Positions 42,165-49,599 of a stretch of DNA of 64,000 bases are shown piece after piece. The translations under genes were made by a program, and so were the position numbers. Source of the stretch: an uncultured bacterium. GTDB lineage: Bacteria > Bacillota > Clostridia > Oscillospirales > Oscillospiraceae. The notes under the pieces were generated by a model. That model did no database searches, was not told the origin of the DNA, and saw only the letters and a program-made list of their open reading frames with translations. How positions within the stretch are numbered: the first letter of the stretch is position 1; every line of letters begins with the position of its first letter. Location of the stretch: contig CASFCS010000001.1 of the NCBI GenBank assembly GCA_949293245.1, positions 1 through 64,000 of the forward strand, given 5' to 3'.

Positions 42165-43575
42165 GCAAGTCAGACCGCCGGACTTTTCGGACGCTGGCAA
42201 CGCTGAGGCATTTACCCGGAAATACCGGGACGCCCTCCTTTTTTCCAATGCCCTGGGCTGGCTGGTGTGGAATGGTCAACGCTGGGAGCGCAGCGACCAC
42301 AAGGCCCTCACCCTGGCAACGGAACTTTCCGGGGAGATGCTGGCCGATGCCCAGGCAGAAAACCGGGCCGCTCTTGTGGGACTGGCAGAGACAAAGGCAG
42401 CGGAGGCAGAGGGTAACGGCAAGCCGGAGGACATGGAGCGGGCCACCAACCGGGCCGCAAGTGCAAAGGCATATCTCACCCACGCCAAACAGACCCGCAG
42501 TGCCGGACGGCTGAAAAGTATGCTGGAGCTGGCAAAACCCGCCTTTGTGGTTCGAGCGGACACCCTGGACGAAAACCCGGCAGACCTGAACACCCCCGCC
42601 GGGATCGTTGACCTGACCACCGGGGCGCTACGGCCCCACGACCGGGCGGCACGATGCAGCCAGATCACCGCTGCCTCCCCTGGGGAACAGGGGGCGCAAA
42701 TGTGGGACACCTTCCTGGACACCATCACCCAGGGGGACGGCAGCTTACGGGGATTCCTCCAGCTTGTGGCCGGTGTGGCCCTCCACGGCAAAGTCTACCA
42801 TGAAGGGCTGATTCTGGCCCACGGAGCGGGACGCAACGGCAAAAGCACCTTTTTCAACGCCCTGGCCGCTGTCCTGGGCGATTATGCCGGGAGCCTGGAT
42901 ATTGACGTATTCACCACTGACAAGCAGAACCGGGGCGCAGCCCTGGCAACCCTGCGAGGCAAGCGCCTTATGATTGCCGGGGAGCTGGAGGAAGGGCGGC
43001 GGCTGTCCGTTGCCACCGTGAAAAAGGTATGCTCCACCGACCGTATCACCATCGAGGAAAAATACAAGGCCCCGGAGACTATCACCCCTTCCCATACCTT
43101 GTGCCTGTTTACCAACCACCTCCCCAGGGTGGGCAGCACCGACCCCGGCACCTGGCGGCGGCTGATCGTGGTACCCTTCCGGGCCACCATCCCCACAAAG
43201 GGGAGCCGGTCAAACTATGGTGACATTCTGGTGCAAGAGGCGGGGCCGTCTATCCTGGCCTGGGCCATTGAGGGAGCCGTGAACTTTGCCAGAAACGGCT
43301 ACCAGCTCCAGACCCCGGATGTGGTGGAGGAAGTCACCGAAGCATACCGAGGGCAAGAGGACTGGGTAGGCAACTTCCTTTCGGAGTGCTGCACCCTGGA
43401 GCCTGGGGCATGGATACCAGCCTCTAATCTATACCGTCGATATCGTGAATGGGCAGAGGGGGCGGGGGACTATGTGCGCCGATTGCCTGACTTTAACACC
43501 GCCCTGGAAAACCGAGGACTAGCCAAAAAAAGGACAAAAACCTGCAATGTATGGCAGGGGGTTGGGATGCAGTAA
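42106..43575 (+). CDS. P4/D5-type SF3 replicative helicase
   Basis: A 489-residue protein. The N-terminal D5_N-like region (residues 60-190) is followed by an SF3 helicase with Walker A HGAGRNGKSTFFNAL near 245, Walker B-like RLMIAGELEEGRRLS near 287, motif C SHTLCLFTNHLPRV near 330, and the arginine finger region GTWRRLIVVPF near 349. A C-terminal winged-helix like part ends the protein. P4 alpha-type proteins unwind the element's own origin. Here the gene is followed at once by an iteron cluster, the expected target. The ATG at 42106 lies inside the primase gene; the overlap is unusually long (59 nt) but both frames are well conserved in motif content. Confidence 0.88.
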   Translation: MSPIHTPKNYPIIPQKCPPEQVRPPDFSDAGNAEAFTRKYRDALLFSNALGWLVWNGQRWERSDHKALTLATELSGEMLADAQAENRAALVGLAETKAAEAEGNGKPEDMERATNRAASAKAYLTHAKQTRSAGRLKSMLELAKPAFVVRADTLDENPADLNTPAGIVDLTTGALRPHDRAARCSQITAASPGEQGAQMWDTFLDTITQGDGSLRGFLQLVAGVALHGKVYHEGLILAHGAGRNGKSTFFNALAAVLGDYAGSLDIDVFTTDKQNRGAALATLRGKRLMIAGELEEGRRLSVATVKKVCSTDRITIEEKYKAPETITPSHTLCLFTNHLPRVGSTDPGTWRRLIVVPFRATIPTKGSRSNYGDILVQEAGPSILAWAIEGAVNFARNGYQLQTPDVVEEVTEAYRGQEDWVGNFLSECCTLEPGAWIPASNLYRRYREWAEGAGDYVRRLPDFNTALENRGLAKKRTKTCNVWQGVGMQ

Positions 43576-43585
43576 CACCCCAAAA

Positions 43586-43767
43586 GGTGGAGCTACTGGG
43601 TGGAGGTGGAGCTACTTTCCTATTGTTTAAAAAAATCGGAAAAAATTAAAACCCTATAGGGACTTTTGGGGAAATAGCTCCACCATCTCCACCAAATCCA
43701 GCAAACCCTTGTGGGAGTAAGGATAGAGCCGGTGGAGGCACCTCCATCCCACCTCCACCCGGTGGAG
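43586..43767. other. Probable replication origin of the island (GGTGGAG iterons)
   Basis: GGTGGAG occurs at 43586, 43599, 43605, 43731 and 43761, and its complement CTCCACC at 43678, 43687 and 43753 (first bases given). The clusters flank an A/T-rich block (43612-43665) with runs of A and T. Iterons around an easily melted block next to a P4-type helicase gene form the classic layout of a self-specific origin. Two units (43731-43767) form an inverted pair around CTCCATCCC. Confidence 0.75.
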
Positions 43768-43815
43768 GTACATCCCCGGTTTTCAATCTATTTAGGCATA
43801 AAACGAGGAAAACCC

Positions 43816-44415
43816 ATGTACTACCGATGCAACGCCGGAGGCTGGAACCGCAGCCACGGACAGGTGGAGCAAACACCCCGGCTAGATTCCTTTGAGCTGC
43901 CAATGGGCAAGCCGTGGGAGATCATGTATTGCGGATGCCCTGACCGTGGAGACAAGTCGGTAGAGGTGGACGCAGAGGGCAGCACCGCCCACCTTTACCT
44001 GACCGGCTGGCGGAAAAGCGTAACGGTGAAGCTGTCACATAAGCGCAACGGCTACGGCGGAAAACCGCAGACCTTTTTCCTCTGCCCTCAGTGTGGGGAA
44101 AGAGTGCGGTATCTGTACCTGAAAGAAGATCGTTTCCTTTGCCGCAAGTGCGCCCGCCTGAACTACCGCAGCCAGCAGCGAACCGAGGACAGTATGAGCC
44201 ACTACGAGGAAGGAATGGCCTTTGTAACCCGGCGCTTGAAGTTTCCGCAGTATGTACCGGACGGCTTCACCTTTGTGGGTTATGTGCCAGAGAAACCGCC
44301 TGGAATGTGGCGCACAACCTACCACCGTTATTTGGCAAGATTCTTCCGTTACCGGAACAGGCACACACAGCGCCTGATACAAGACCTAACCCGGATCACC
44401 GGAAAATTCAAATGA
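43816..44415 (+). CDS. Zinc-ribbon protein of unknown function
   Basis: A 199-residue protein. A central zinc ribbon FLCPQCGERVRYLYLKEDRF...LCRKCARLNY gives two CxxC knuckles (around residues 97-125). Before it lies a beta-rich half (TAHLYLTGWRKSVTVKLSHKR), after it a basic, aromatic-rich half (RTTYHRYLARFFRYRNRHTQRL). I know similar proteins from satellite-like elements but no function. The frame is open from a GTG at 43711, but this would run through the iterons. ACGAGG lies 6 nt before the ATG at 43816, so that start is used. A nucleic-acid binding role is likely from charge and ribbon. Confidence 0.6.
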   Translation: MYYRCNAGGWNRSHGQVEQTPRLDSFELPMGKPWEIMYCGCPDRGDKSVEVDAEGSTAHLYLTGWRKSVTVKLSHKRNGYGGKPQTFFLCPQCGERVRYLYLKEDRFLCRKCARLNYRSQQRTEDSMSHYEEGMAFVTRRLKFPQYVPDGFTFVGYVPEKPPGMWRTTYHRYLARFFRYRNRHTQRLIQDLTRITGKFK

Positions 44416-44430
44416 TAAGGAGATAAAACC

Positions 44431-45042
44431 GTGATTTATTTTGACCGACTTTTTGAACTGAAAGAGAAGTACCGCTCCGCCCTGGACGAAGATTCCAACG
44501 CACGGGCGAAGATTGAAAAGGACTTTGCAGACGGATGGACAACGGACGCTTGCCGGAAATACGAGCTGGAGCGACAGGCCGAAGCCCTGGAGTATTGCCG
44601 GGGAACCACTCTGGAGGCAGCGGAGGCCGTGAAAGCGGAGGCTTTCACCATGCTTGACCGCTGGGACACGCTGGACGCTGCCAAGCTACCCGCTAATGCC
44701 GCTTTTTTGGCCGGTAACAGTCCTGTCACGCTGACCCAAGAGGAAATGCAGCAGTTTGTGGACGAAAACCGCTATAACTCCACTGCCCTGCGAGCAGCAC
44801 GGGAGGCGGCAGACCGTCGGGGCCTTGTACTGGCCTTCCCGCCCACCGCAGCGGAGCGCAAAGAAGCGTTCACCCTGTTCTATGACACCATCGCCGGGGC
44901 CATCCGGGCCGGACTGGACAGCGGATTTTATAGCGTAAAGGATGCCGACAAACTCTTACAGGCAAAGATTGAAGCAAATCCCAACCTTGCAGACCTGGAG
45001 GCCGTGGCCGCAAGCGTGGCCGGAGAGGGGGCGACGGCATGA
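44431..45042 (+). CDS. Helical protein of unknown function (island cargo)
   Basis: A 203-residue protein with a GTG start at 44431, preceded by AAGGAG (44418-44423). It is rich in Ala, Glu, Lys and Asp and predicted almost wholly helical, with possible coiled coils (FDRLFELKEKYRSALDEDSN, then EAAEAVKAEAFTMLDRWD). No membrane segment, no signal and no catalytic motif recognised. It overlaps the lipoprotein gene by 4 nt. Its place after the zinc-ribbon gene is where PICIs keep packaging or interference genes, so such a role deserves testing; nothing in the sequence shows it. Confidence 0.6.
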   Translation: MIYFDRLFELKEKYRSALDEDSNARAKIEKDFADGWTTDACRKYELERQAEALEYCRGTTLEAAEAVKAEAFTMLDRWDTLDAAKLPANAAFLAGNSPVTLTQEEMQQFVDENRYNSTALRAAREAADRRGLVLAFPPTAAERKEAFTLFYDTIAGAIRAGLDSGFYSVKDADKLLQAKIEANPNLADLEAVAASVAGEGATA

Positions 45043-45419
45043 AAAAGTTGATTGCCCTTTTCTGCCTTGTGTTCGCCGTCATGCTGGCGGGATGTGCTGC
45101 AACCCTGGAAACGCCCACCAGTAACCTCACAGAAGCCGCACAGGCCACGCCGGAGGCTGTGACACTGTTCGACACCTCCACCGTGAAAATCGTCCTGGAG
45201 GGCGCAGAAACCACCGTCACAGACAAGGCCACCGGCACCGAGTACAGCTATACCACCACCCGGAAACTCAGCACCACACCGCCCACCCTGGAGCAGCTGC
45301 AAAGCCGCTGCATTGCCCGAACTTCCGTCAATACTGACACACTGAAAATCGAGCTGGCCGGGGCGCTGATCGTGGTACATGACCTGCTAGGAAACCAGAC
45401 CTATTATATCGACCCCTGA
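45039..45419 (+). CDS. Small lipoprotein of unknown function (island cargo)
   Basis: A 126-residue lipoprotein. Signal KKLIALFCLVFAVMLAGC has lipobox LAGC (Cys 19). The mature part is Thr-rich (TLETPTSNLTEAAQATPEA) and then beta-rich (TVKIVLEGAETTVTDKATG). The ATG overlaps the preceding stop (ATGA), so it is the last gene of the island operon and is followed by a terminator. A surface lipoprotein on a satellite could act in superinfection exclusion. This is inference from location and topology only. Confidence 0.6.
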   Translation: MKKLIALFCLVFAVMLAGCAATLETPTSNLTEAAQATPEAVTLFDTSTVKIVLEGAETTVTDKATGTEYSYTTTRKLSTTPPTLEQLQSRCIARTSVNTDTLKIELAGALIVVHDLLGNQTYYIDP

Positions 45420-45423
45420 CACA

Positions 45424-45462
45424 AATCCCCCGGCTCGGTAAAGGGTCGGGGGATCCTTTTTG
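45424..45462 (+). terminator. Terminator of the island operon
   Basis: ATCCCCCGgctc...GGTCGGGGGAT (45425-45454) followed by CCTTTTTG. Confidence 0.75.
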
Positions 45463-45463
45463 A

Positions 45464-45502
45464 GTTCAACAAAAATTCAACTCCACTATGAAAAGTTCAA
45501 CT
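45464..45502. promoter_or_regulatory. Right arm-type integrase sites (TTCAACT)
   Basis: TTCAAC (45465-45470), TTCAACT (45476-45482) and TTCAACT (45496-45502) in AT-rich sequence about 100 nt inside attR. The rest of the stretch to attR (45503-45600) is A-rich (repeated acaaaac/aaaacac) and codes for nothing visible. Confidence 0.5.
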
Positions 45503-45600
45503 ATTTTACAAAACGATACAAAACACTAAAAACCGTGAAACCATTGTGCCACAGCGCTTTGTAGGATTTTATAAAACAATAAAAAACACTTGATTTTGAA

Positions 45601-45651
45601 CTCATAACCCGGAGGTCGGAGGTTCAAGTCCTCCTCCCGCAACCAGAAAAG
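45601..45651 (+). repeat. attR core, partial tRNA-fMet copy
   Basis: Exact copy of 38371-38421. It lacks the 5' half of the tRNA, so it is not a gene. The next bases (gcacctga...) resemble those after attL. Confidence 0.9.
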
Positions 45652-45685
45652 GCACCTGACTTCTTACGAAGTCAGGTGCCTTGAT
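45647..45685. terminator. Original chromosomal tRNA terminator at the right end of the island
   Basis: AAAAGGCACCTGACTTC (45647-45663), loop ttac, GAAGTCAGGTGCCTT (45668-45682). It matches the left terminator in the CACCTGA core but differs elsewhere. Further hairpins follow (AGTTGCAC/GTGCAACT at 45699-45720, TTTCTAGTG/CACTAGAAA at 45721-45746). No gene is seen until the Abi gene. Confidence 0.7.
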
Positions 45686-45816
45686 TTTTAATTCTAAAAG
45701 TTGCACGTATTTGTGCAACTTTCTAGTGTTTAGGGGCACTAGAAAAGAGAGGTTGTACCCATGTACCGTTGGAGGCAAAATAAAATAGTTTCAATATAAA
45801 GAAACACTCTAAATAA

Positions 45817-45845
45817 TTGCACATTTATTAATGTTGGTATATAAT
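45817..45845 (+). promoter_or_regulatory. Promoter of the Abi gene
   Basis: TTGCAC (45817-45822), 17-nt spacer, perfect TATAAT (45840-45845). Transcription would start near 45852. Confidence 0.75.
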
Positions 45846-45878
45846 CCTAATGTAGATGGTTTACAGGAGAGGATTCAT

Positions 45879-46847
45879 ATGCCTAAAAGTATCGATGGTC
45901 TGATGCGCTATATGCGCCGTGAAAAGGGAATTTCTATTAATGGTTCTTCTCAAAAGCGCAAATTAAGAAATATGGGTTACTATCATGGATATAAAGGCTA
46001 TCGTTTTATTGGTAAATCAAGCAATCCAATAGTATATACTGATTTTAAACAGTTAGTTGCAATATATGAGTTTGATATGAAATTAAAGGCCCTGTTTTAT
46101 CCTCAGCTTACTTTTATAGAAACCGCCTTAAAAAACTGCGTTTTAGAAGAAGTATTAAATCAAAGCCATAGTGATAATTTCAACTACATTTATACAAATT
46201 TTTTAACAGACTATAAGAGATTTTCTCCTGGATCTTCGAAACACAAAGAAGCCTTAAAATCTCGTTTGGCACTACGAGATCATGTATATTCTGCTTTAAC
46301 TCGTGAATATGGAAACAAAAAAGAAGTTGTTCAGCATTTTTATCATAAAGACGCCAGTGTTCCTATTTGGGCAATTTTTGAAGTTTTAACATTAGGTGAG
46401 TTTGGAAACTTTTTTAGTTGTTTAAACTACAATATTAGAAGAGCAGTGTCAGAGTCAATGGTTCTACATCAACCTTCGGATACAGATGCTTTTTTAACCA
46501 AAAAAATTATTTTTACTATTAAAGAGTTGCGAAATGCAGTTGCGCATAATGATGTTATTTTTGATACTAGGTTTTCCAGATCCAAAATAGATAGTGCACT
46601 GTCAAAATCACTTGAGATTGAAACAAGTATTAAGAACATAACATTTAAAAATATTGTCGATTATTTAATTTTAGTCGTTTACTTATTGAAAAAATTTGGT
46701 GTTTCAAAAGTAGAAGCTAGAAAATTAGTGAGTGATGTGCAAAATACTATCGAGACCTTGAGAAATGATATTCCAATAAGCATTCATGCAAAAATTATTC
46801 CTACAGACACCAGAGGAAAAATCAGCAATTTAAATAAATATATTTAG
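45879..46847 (+). CDS. Abi_2 (AbiD/AbiF-like) family abortive infection protein with HEPN motif
   Basis: A 322-residue protein. The N-terminal LMRYMRREKGISI...KRKLRNMGYYHGYKGYRF and the stretch YEFDMKLKALFYPQLTFIETALKNCV are Abi_2 (PF07751) signatures. Near residue 220 KELRNAVAHNDVIFDTR carries the RxxxxH motif of HEPN ribonucleases. An in-frame ATG at 45831 lies upstream of the predicted -10, so it cannot be in the transcript; AGGAGAGG (45865-45872) is 6 nt before the ATG at 45879. The gene is AT-rich, unlike its surroundings, and sits just outside attR. Probable phage-defence toxin acting on RNA; not part of the 51-bp-bounded island. Confidence 0.85.
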   Translation: MPKSIDGLMRYMRREKGISINGSSQKRKLRNMGYYHGYKGYRFIGKSSNPIVYTDFKQLVAIYEFDMKLKALFYPQLTFIETALKNCVLEEVLNQSHSDNFNYIYTNFLTDYKRFSPGSSKHKEALKSRLALRDHVYSALTREYGNKKEVVQHFYHKDASVPIWAIFEVLTLGEFGNFFSCLNYNIRRAVSESMVLHQPSDTDAFLTKKIIFTIKELRNAVAHNDVIFDTRFSRSKIDSALSKSLEIETSIKNITFKNIVDYLILVVYLLKKFGVSKVEARKLVSDVQNTIETLRNDIPISIHAKIIPTDTRGKISNLNKYI

Positions 46848-46954
46848 TAGTTACATTGTTTTTTGTGTAAAATATTCGAAGTATAGCTTGCATATTAGAC
46901 TAACTTTTTATATAATCTATTTAGGAACAGCGGTGTATCTCTGCGGAGTACACC

Positions 46955-46985
46955 TAAGGAGGTCGGATGCGTCTGACCTCCTTTT
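46955..46985 (+). terminator. Terminator after the Abi gene
   Basis: AAGGAGGTC (46957-46965) pairs with GACCTCCTT (46975-46983) followed by TTCC. The remaining 46850-47040 stretch is AT-rich and without gene. Confidence 0.6.
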
Positions 46986-47043
46986 CCCATGATACTACTA
47001 TAATTTTTATGAGCCTCATGTAATCATTTATACATGTTTAGTC

Positions 47044-47075
47044 GGCCCGCTATTGAACACAATAGCGGGCCTTTC
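47044..47075. terminator. Second hairpin before the Opu operon
   Basis: GGCCCGCTATT (47044-47054), loop gaacac, AATAGCGGGCC (47061-47071), then TTT. Confidence 0.75.
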
Positions 47076-47089
47076 CCATCCCCTCCTCC

Positions 47090-47118
47090 TTGCCTCCCCG
47101 TCAAAAAAGAGGTATAAT
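47090..47118 (+). promoter_or_regulatory. Promoter of the Opu operon
   Basis: TTGCCT (47090-47095), 17-nt spacer, perfect TATAAT (47113-47118). Confidence 0.65.
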
Positions 47119-47169
47119 CAGCACACCCGGGGCGGCCTGCCGCCCCCACACAATCAGGAGGTCCTCTGT

Positions 47170-47208
47170 ATGACTTGTTCCGCCGCCCTCCTCTGCCTAT
47201 GGGCGTGA
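47170..47208 (+). CDS. 12-residue leader peptide coupled to the Opu permease
   Basis: AGGAGG (47156-47161) is 8 nt before an ATG at 47170. It opens MTCSAALLCLWA and stops at TGA 47206-47208. The last A of the stop is the A of an ATG in the permease frame (TGATG). This is the arrangement of translational coupling. The peptide contains two Cys, three Leu and one Trp. Whether it has a regulatory function is unknown. Confidence 0.45.
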   Translation: MTCSAALLCLWA

Positions 47209-47846
47209 TGGCCGATATTTTTTCCCTCTACCAGCAGCGGGGGGAGTGGTTTATCGGGCTGCTGCTGGACCATATGGCGTTGTCCTTTACCGCCATCCTC
47301 CTCTCGGGGCTCATCGGCCTGGGGGTGGGGATCTGGATTGCGGAGCACCCCGCCGCCGCCCCGCCGGTGATGGGGGTGTGCAACGTGCTCTACACCATTC
47401 CCGCCATCTCCCTGCTGGGCATCCTGATCCCCTTCTCGGGCATCGGCAACGGCACCGCCGTCATCGCCCTGACCATCTACGGCATCATGCCCATGGTGCG
47501 CAACACCTACACCGGCCTCACCACCCTGGACAGCGACATTCTGGAGGCCGCCCGGGGCATGGGCAGCACCCCCCGGCAGACCCTGGTGCGGGTGAAGCTC
47601 CCCCTGGCCTCCGGGGTCATTATGGCCGGGGTGCGCAACATGGTGGTGATGATCATCTCCGTGGCGGGCATCGCCTCCTTCGTGGGGGCGGGAGGCCTGG
47701 GGGTGGCCATCTACCGGGGCATCACCATTTACAACCCCGCCATGACCGCCGCGGGCAGCATCCTCATCGCCCTGCTGGCCCTGCTGTGCGACCTGGTGCT
47801 GGGCAAGATAGAAAAATACTGTAAAAAGCGAGGCAGTGTATCATGA
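47208..47846 (+). CDS. Osmoprotectant (glycine betaine/choline) ABC transporter permease, OpuBB/OpuCB type
   Basis: A 212-residue permease with five or six helices. The ABC loop EAARGMGSTPRQTLVRVKLP (near residues 117-136) and VAGIASFVGAGGLGVAIYRGI are typical of Opu/ProW-type permeases. The frame can also start at a TTG (47175) or ATG (47199). The ATG at 47208 gives the usual N-terminus (MADIFSLYQQRGEWF) and is coupled to the leader peptide. It is followed by a binding lipoprotein (4-nt overlap) and the ATPase. Only one permease is present, where OpuB/OpuC have two, so it may act as homodimer. Confidence 0.82.
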   Translation: MADIFSLYQQRGEWFIGLLLDHMALSFTAILLSGLIGLGVGIWIAEHPAAAPPVMGVCNVLYTIPAISLLGILIPFSGIGNGTAVIALTIYGIMPMVRNTYTGLTTLDSDILEAARGMGSTPRQTLVRVKLPLASGVIMAGVRNMVVMIISVAGIASFVGAGGLGVAIYRGITIYNPAMTAAGSILIALLALLCDLVLGKIEKYCKKRGSVS

Positions 47847-48760
47847 AACTCAAAGCCGCACTCTCCGGCGCCCTGGCCGCCCTGCTGCTCCTCACCCTGG
47901 GGGCCTGCTCCCCCGAGAAGGAGGAGGCGGCCGCCGTGCGCATCGCCACCAAGCCCATGACCGAGCAGTATATCCTGGGGGAGATGCTCTCCCTCCTGAT
48001 CCAGCAGGACCTGGGGTGCGAGGTGGAGCTCACCAAGGGCATTGGCGGGGGCACCAGCAACATCCAGCCCGCCATGGAGCAGGGGGAGTTCGACCTCTAC
48101 CCGGAGTACACCTCCAGCGGCTGGGTGCTGGTGCTGGGCCATGAGGGGGACTCCTCCCTGTCCAAGGAGGAGATGCTCCAGCAGCTCCAGAGGGAGTATG
48201 AGGAGCAGTTCGGCATGACCTGGGTGGGGCTGTACGGCTTCAACAACACCTACACCGTGGCCGTCCGGGGGGAGGTGGCCCGGCAGTACGGCCTGGAGAC
48301 CACCAGCGACCTGGCCGCCGCCGCCCCCCAGCTCACCTTCGGTGGCAACCCGGACTATCTGGAGCGGGCCGACGGCTTCCCCGCCCTGTGCGAGACCTAT
48401 GGCCTCTCTTTCGGGGAGGTCACCGACATTGACATCGGCCTGAAATACCAGGCTCTCTCCTCGGGGGACATCGACGTGACCAACGCCTACACCACCGACG
48501 CCCAGCTGGGCAGCGCGGACAACGACGTGGTGGTGCTGGAGGACGACCTCCACCTCCAGGTGGACTACTTCTGCTCCACCGTGGTGCGCCAGGAGGCCCT
48601 GGAGGCCCACCCCGGCCTGGAGGACACCCTGATGAAGATGGACGGCCTCCTCACCGACCAGGAGATGGCCCAGCTCAACTACCAGGTGGAGGTAGAGGGC
48701 CGGGACGAGCAGGACGTGGCCCGGGACTTCCTCACCCAGAAGGGCCTGCTGGAGGGCTGA
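47843..48760 (+). CDS. Osmoprotectant ABC transporter substrate-binding lipoprotein
   Basis: A 305-residue lipoprotein. Signal with lipobox TLGAC (Cys near residue 23), then the OpuAC/OpuBC fold: VRIATKPMTEQYILGEMLSLL, FDLYPEYTSSGW (the YPEYTG-like ligand block), DIDIGLKYQALSSGDIDVTNAYTTDAQL, VVVLEDDLHLQVDYFCSTVV. These positions carry the aromatic and acidic residues that cage quaternary ammonium ligands. It starts in the permease stop. Ligand likely glycine betaine, choline or carnitine; exact one unknown. Confidence 0.88.
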   Translation: MKLKAALSGALAALLLLTLGACSPEKEEAAAVRIATKPMTEQYILGEMLSLLIQQDLGCEVELTKGIGGGTSNIQPAMEQGEFDLYPEYTSSGWVLVLGHEGDSSLSKEEMLQQLQREYEEQFGMTWVGLYGFNNTYTVAVRGEVARQYGLETTSDLAAAAPQLTFGGNPDYLERADGFPALCETYGLSFGEVTDIDIGLKYQALSSGDIDVTNAYTTDAQLGSADNDVVVLEDDLHLQVDYFCSTVVRQEALEAHPGLEDTLMKMDGLLTDQEMAQLNYQVEVEGRDEQDVARDFLTQKGLLEG

Positions 48761-48763
48761 GGG

Positions 48764-49516
48764 GTGGCCGCGCCCATCATCTCCTTCCAGGGGGTATGCA
48801 AAGCCTACGGGAAACAGCAGGTGCTGCAGGACTTCTCCCTGGACGTGCCGGAGGGGGAGTTTCTCACCATCATCGGCCGCTCGGGCTGCGGCAAGACCAC
48901 GGCCCTCAAGCTGGTCAACGGCCTGCTCACCCCTGACCGGGGCAGGGTGCTGGTCCAGGGGGAGGACGTGGCCAGGGCGGACGGGGTGGCCCTCCGCCGG
49001 TCCATCGGCTACGCCATCCAGGGGGTGGGCCTCTTCCCCCACATGACCGTGGAAAAGAACATCGCCTACGTCCCCGCCATCTCGGGCCTGCCGGGGTGGC
49101 GGGGGGAGGACCGCCGCCGCCGGGCGGGGGAGCTGCTGGAGCTGGTGGGCCTCGCCCCCGATCTGGCGGGGCGGTACCCCCGGGAGCTCTCCGGCGGCCA
49201 GCGCCAGCGGGTGGGCATTGCCCGGGCCCTGGCGGCGGAGCCCGCCATTCTGCTTATGGACGAGCCCTTCGGCGCGGTGGACGCCATCACCCGGGGGCAG
49301 CTTCAGGACGCCCTGCTGGACATCTGCCGCAAGCGCAGCCTTACGGTCCTCTTTGTCACCCACGACATTCGGGAGGCCCTGAAGCTGGGCAGCCGGGTGC
49401 TGGTGATGGACCAGGGGCGCACAGTCCAGTGCGGCACGCCGGAGGAGCTTTTAACCCATCCCGCCACGCCTTTTGTCCGGCAGCTCGTCGGCCAGATATC
49501 TCCCAATCCAGAATAA
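48764..49516 (+). CDS. Osmoprotectant ABC transporter ATP-binding protein
   Basis: A 250-residue ATPase. Walker A GRSGCGKTT near residue 38, signature LSGGQRQRVGIARA near 143, Walker B ILLMDEPFGAVDAITR near 163 and VTHD near 203. These match the OpuBA/OpuCA class (EPFGAVDAITR). Unlike OpuCA it ends without CBS domains. Start is GTG at 48764, 3 nt after the lipoprotein stop. It energises uptake by the permease encoded first in the operon. Confidence 0.88.
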   Translation: MAAPIISFQGVCKAYGKQQVLQDFSLDVPEGEFLTIIGRSGCGKTTALKLVNGLLTPDRGRVLVQGEDVARADGVALRRSIGYAIQGVGLFPHMTVEKNIAYVPAISGLPGWRGEDRRRRAGELLELVGLAPDLAGRYPRELSGGQRQRVGIARALAAEPAILLMDEPFGAVDAITRGQLQDALLDICRKRSLTVLFVTHDIREALKLGSRVLVMDQGRTVQCGTPEELLTHPATPFVRQLVGQISPNPE

Positions 49517-49531
49517 GACCGCAAACAAGCC

Positions 49532-49577
49532 GTGGCCGGCAGCCCATCTGGGCTGCCGGCCGCGGCCTTTTTGCAGA
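49532..49577. terminator. Terminator between the Opu operon and the C-S lyase gene
   Basis: GGCCGGCAGCCCA (49534-49546) pairs with TGGGCTGCCGGCC (49549-49561), followed by gcggccTTTTTG. Confidence 0.75.
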
Positions 49578-49599
49578 AAGAAGAACAATGGGCGGCAGA

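Noticed and set aside
43711..43815. Upstream GTG start for the zinc-ribbon protein
   Set aside because: The extension would translate the iterons and has no good ribosome site; ATG at 43816 is better.
45601..45651. Second tRNA-Met gene
   Set aside because: Only the 3' half is present; it is the attR copy.
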